Origin: Leptasterias polaris
Taxonomy: Eukaryota; Echinodermata; Asteroidea; Forcipulatida; Asteriidae
Length of the DNA stretch: 64,000 bases
Reading direction: 5' to 3'
NCBI GenBank assembly: GCA_037783415.1
Contig: JAZGTN010000028.1
Span: 1,259,001-1,323,000, forward strand
Numbering within the stretch: the first letter of the stretch is position 1; every line of letters begins with the position of its first letter. The notes beneath the pieces are model-generated. The model searched no databases. It saw only the letters and a list, made by a program, of their open reading frames with translations, and was not told where the DNA came from. This document shows positions 60,106-64,000 of the stretch, piece by piece. The translations under genes and the position numbers were made by a program.

Positions 60106-63100
60106 TCTTTCAATATGGTGTGAATAACCTCTAAAACTTCATCAGTATGCAGGCCAGGCTTCTGCATCTCTTAAGATGCCTTCAGAATTTCTTAATAAAT
60201 TGAGGGATTATTCTCCTTCAGTTGTGCCTCTCTAGAGGGGCACACAGAATGTATTGTGGTCTTCAGCACTTGCATAATTTTCTTAGCTTGGGCTTTGAGC
60301 TTTACAAACATGCTCTGATTGAATAATGAATGGAGGATTTTTTTTTTAAATGATGGGTGTGGTAGTGACCACCAGTATCCTTCGGACTATCGGTCTTTTA
60401 GTGAACTGAAAAGTTGCCGCTAATGGCCGATTTACTTTTTGGTGTGGAAGGAAGAATGAAAAAATTTCCCCTGACACTTGTTAAGAAGGGTGCACTTCAT
60501 GACGATTTCTTGGTTTGGTTTGGTGATACTGGTTTGGTTTTGTTGGTTTGTTTATAAAAAATGTGGTTATCATAATTTCTTTTGTGGTCATACAGTGCTG
60601 TTTTGTCCCTGGGACATTTTCTTTGCTTGCTTTGAAAAAACTCATATAACTTGTGGTAAGGAGGTAACAAATGAATTTCATGAAACTTTTAGAAGTCTGA
60701 GCTTATGTTCGAGGCTGAGCCGATTATTTGCAACTGTATTCATCAGTTTTAAATTTTTTTGTATTGTACTCAATTTGAGGAGGCTTTTTCAATCTTATAA
60801 AAAAAGTCCCCTACCACCCACTGAACCAGCTGGTACACAAAACACTTTGGTCTGTTCCCGGCCTCTTCTTCACCAGGAGACCGGACTCTGAAAGTGGAAA
60901 CATGTACATATGTACCCAGCAGGCAGCTAGGCCATGCTACCATGGGTCCCCAACCTTCAAATTGGCATCCTGCCTGGGCTGAAGTTATTGAACATCTACT
61001 GATGAATTAACCCTCTTTTAATATTAGTCCCAGATAATGCCTAAAGGGTGTAGGTCTTGCAATGCATTCTGGTCTTTGCACACCTGTACTGTAGCTATTG
61101 TCATGCATTGTTGGTGTCAGGAATTCTAAACTATTGTCAGAGCTAACGAGGGAGTTGTCTCGTACTAATATCATGTAAAAATAGTTTAAAATCGAGGCTT
61201 TTGAGCACATAATGGTTGTTTAGCACTAAATGCAAGAAAGGAAATATATTTTTAGCAAGTTGTACAACTCAAGCATGACCATTTTAAGTCCGAAACAAAA
61301 ATTGGCTGCAGTGTCGGGTAACTTTGCCGAGAATGTGCTTTAAAATTGTCTAAACTTCAGGTGGCTGTCCTCAAAACAACCTCCAGATTACTACTACCCC
61401 TTTGGCCCTGCAGACTTTTTTGGTTTACAAAAAAATAGCCTCCAAATCAGGAATGAAACCCCTCCCCCCAAACCCACATCCTGTGTACTGAATATCAACA
61501 ATGGCTGATTTTCAAGAGTTAACTTTTGTCTTTCCATAGTTTGGATTAGTTGTGTGGACTGTTTGATCAAGGCATACTTATGGGCTCTAGTGGTGGTGGG
61601 TTGTGTGCTCCAGAATTACAGAGCGGGTACTTGTGAATCAGAGAGTTCAAGGGGTCAATGTAGATAAACAGCAGACTGTCTGCAGTTTAGTTTGTCCTTG
61701 CCAGGAGTGTGCAGATTTTGGAACCCTACACACTGCATCATATCATCCTGGGCACACATACAGACATGATAAATTTGATCAAATTATCACTGGCAGTGTG
61801 AACTTTAGCTCCCACACGTATTTCCAGGTTTGTAGTGTTGAATCCACTGATTGAATGCAGGCTATGAATGTTTAGTTTGCATACCACACTAAACACACCT
61901 TTTTTAAATTATCATTTTCCCTTATTATTTTGGTGGCATTATGATTTTCAGACCATAAATTCACTCTTTTTTTGTCTGTCATCAATCATATACCTTGCCA
62001 GCATTGAAAGGCCACTTTTCAGGTTGGCCTTTCACAGTATCTGAACATAAAAACATGGCTGACACGTGCATACTTAGCCCCAAAGAAAGAGATTGCCTTT
62101 TCTCAATACGGTCCACAAGATAAGCAGGAAGTCATACAAAGTTTCAGCTGTTGTATAAAATGCAGGGTTCATTTTGGTTTTCTGCTTGACCTCGAACACA
62201 CAGAGGCAGTACCATGGGGGATAATTTCAGTAATGTCTGGACATTCTAAGGTCAAGAGGTGAGGTCTCCTGAGCCTTTTTCAGATACTTTCCACCTCTTT
62301 TACAACTGACTATCCCACAATCAGTAATTGGCTGATTAGATTTCAAGTCATGATTGTCCAGAATGTTCCTCTGAATGATTGTTCTACAATTGTCATGTTT
62401 AGGTGGACAAAAGCTCTGAAGATTCATGGATGTAAATTTTCAGTTGTTTTAATTTATCCTGTTTGTTTTGTGAGTTGAGCAAAGTGAAGAGATATTACAA
62501 TGTGTACACACTAGATGACTGTTGCGTGGGTCTGCCCAACCCAGACATTTTTAAGCAACCATATAAAATTACAAAATTAGAATTGTCTTTTGTTCGCTGC
62601 TCGTAATTTCGCCCACTCATACTTTGACAAACTAGTACTAATCCAATCATTTAAGTTACATGTACTTTTTTTTCTTTGAGGCAGCTGAATGGTAGGACTT
62701 TAATATATAATCTATAGAAGTATTATTATGATCACAATAGCTTGACCTAAGGGGGAGTGTGGGGTCATGAGTTCTACTGCAGGTGGGTCCTTAATCCGGA
62801 ACATTGTGACCGAAATATGGGGAAAATATTATTCCTCTAATCTGAGAGGCTTGTTGAAATAACACCAGCAGGGGATATGAAGAAGAATTTCCACTGTGCT
62901 AAAGTTGTCTTTTACACAAGCCACAGCCCAAAAACATTTTATAAATACTTTAAAGGTTTTTCCCACTTTCCCAAGTTGTGGTTTTCTTAATTTCCAAACA
63001 ATTAACCCTTGGGTAGATAACATCAGCACATGACCTAGTTCAAACCACAAGGTGTTGAAATTACATTTAACCGGATACAGAAAAACCAGTTCAAGCAGTG

Positions 63101-63845
63101 GATGTAGAACCTTATCACCGCCACCCTCCCCTCCTTCACTAACAAATCTCATGCCCAGCGGTGGGCTTAAAATAACGCTTTCTGATAAAAAGGTCACAAA
63201 TTGGACAACCCAAAGAAGCTGAGTAACAATGTCAAAATCCATCATTGAACAATTCCCTACCTGTTAAGAGATGAACTGTTGCTGGTGTTATTGAAAAAAA
63301 AGAAAGTTGTTTGAAACCAATCCCTGCCCTTGGCAAAAAGTTGACAAATTTCCATAATTCAGTCCTCCGGAGAAATGCACCAAAACAAAAACAAAAAATT
63401 GAAAAAAACCCCAAAGTTTCAGTCGGTTGGTTTGTGCTGAGAGAAGGATGTTATACAACATTCTTTTTGAAAGCGGGCTTGCAATTTGAAAAAAAAAGTC
63501 TTTTGTGGGCAATCTTAAAGTAGGCCTTTAAGGGAAATGGAGTTTTGGTAGTAGTAGTAGTTCTCAGGAAAGGTCCGATCCTGCTAAAAATACATTCTCA
63601 ATTATTTGGTGCTTTACCTCTTGTAATACGAGTACCCTAGCCTCATAGTAGCCACTTCAGACAAACTTCAAAGTTGCTAAATTTGTCTTGTAGCGTTGCC
63701 TTGAAGGTAAAGTAGTTATCGTCTAACCGGAAAGATTATGTTATGCAAGTCTATCACATAATGCGGAATTCATATCTGGCTTGCATACCAGACATAACTT
63801 CTGATGCTCCTTACCACAGATCCTGTAAACTCCTTCACTCTGTCT

Positions 63846-63871
63846 CTCACTCCCTCCCTCCCTCCCTCCCT
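63846..63871. repeat. (CCCT)n microsatellite
   Basis: About six ccct units near the window end, inside the FREM/ECM3-like intron. Confidence 0.85.
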
Positions 63872-64000
63872 GGTAACAACAATCTAACAAACCGCTGTTT
63901 AAGACAGCTGTTTTCTTACCAGAAGTCTGCAATGCCCTGGGGAAGATTAATCAAGCAGACTCTCTTGAGCTGTACAAATACACACCGTAATACAGATACT

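Larger units (their letters stand above)
51261..64000 (+). other. First coding intron of the FREM/ECM3-like gene (runs off the window)
   Basis: Begins gtgagt. No Calx-beta or CSPG-like exon was seen in any plus-strand frame, so the intron is at least 12.7 kb. It holds a decayed gctaagca-type MITE (53576-53720), a 33-bp triplicate (54751-54849), a MITE (59738-60105), homopolymer C runs near 56285 and 58685, and one protein-like ORF (58290-58499). Confidence 0.65.

Noticed and set aside
60478..60891. 137-codon plus-strand ORF as an exon of the matrix gene
   Set aside because: Cys/Phe-rich translation without CSPG or Calx-beta features and no flanking splice sites.

Overview
This window is nuclear DNA from a deuterostome animal, most likely an echinoderm and probably a sea star. 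The evidence is AT-rich DNA, spliced genes with animal-type GT/AG introns, three protein genes with clear animal relatives, and dense coverage by short inverted-repeat DNA elements plus CR1/L2-like and Penelope-like retroelements. The species assignment is inference; the gene identities come from translated exons whose splice phases agree.

Layout. (1) 537-3570, plus strand: the last four exons of a chromokinesin, KIF4, ending in its cysteine-rich domain and a basic tail. Its motor and stalk lie upstream of the window. (2) 3577-7759: intergenic, with at least four small inverted-repeat elements. (3) 7796-20038, minus strand: a complete eight-exon gene for a TEX26-like protein. The exons sum to exactly 1200 bases (399 residues plus stop), with every junction in phase. 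Its introns hold a tRNA-Ser(UGA) gene, several MITEs (one nested in another) and a 1.7-kb foldback element like the sea urchin TU transposons. (4) About 20.3-46.0 kb: a gene-poor, transposon-rich stretch. It holds a 5'-truncated Penelope-like element with GIY-YIG endonuclease and a histone-type 3' stem-loop, a CR1/L2-like reverse transcriptase fragment, two copies of a 9-bp-TSD MITE, and TTAA-flanked palindromic MITEs. (5) 46235-51260, plus strand: one 5-kb coding exon with the signal peptide and twelve CSPG repeats of a FREM/ECM3-type basement-membrane protein, preceded by a TATA/initiator promoter candidate. (6) 51261-64000: apparently its first coding intron, more than 12.7 kb long; no convincing downstream exon was found.

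The three protein genes have unrelated roles (mitotic chromosome organisation, probable sperm or ciliary function, extracellular matrix), so no pathway links them. The most informative material is the transposon record: nested insertions with readable target-site duplications, a MITE reused as the core of a foldback element, a SINE-like repeat sharing a tail with the resident LINE, and a retroelement 3' end that looks like a replication-dependent histone mRNA 3' end.
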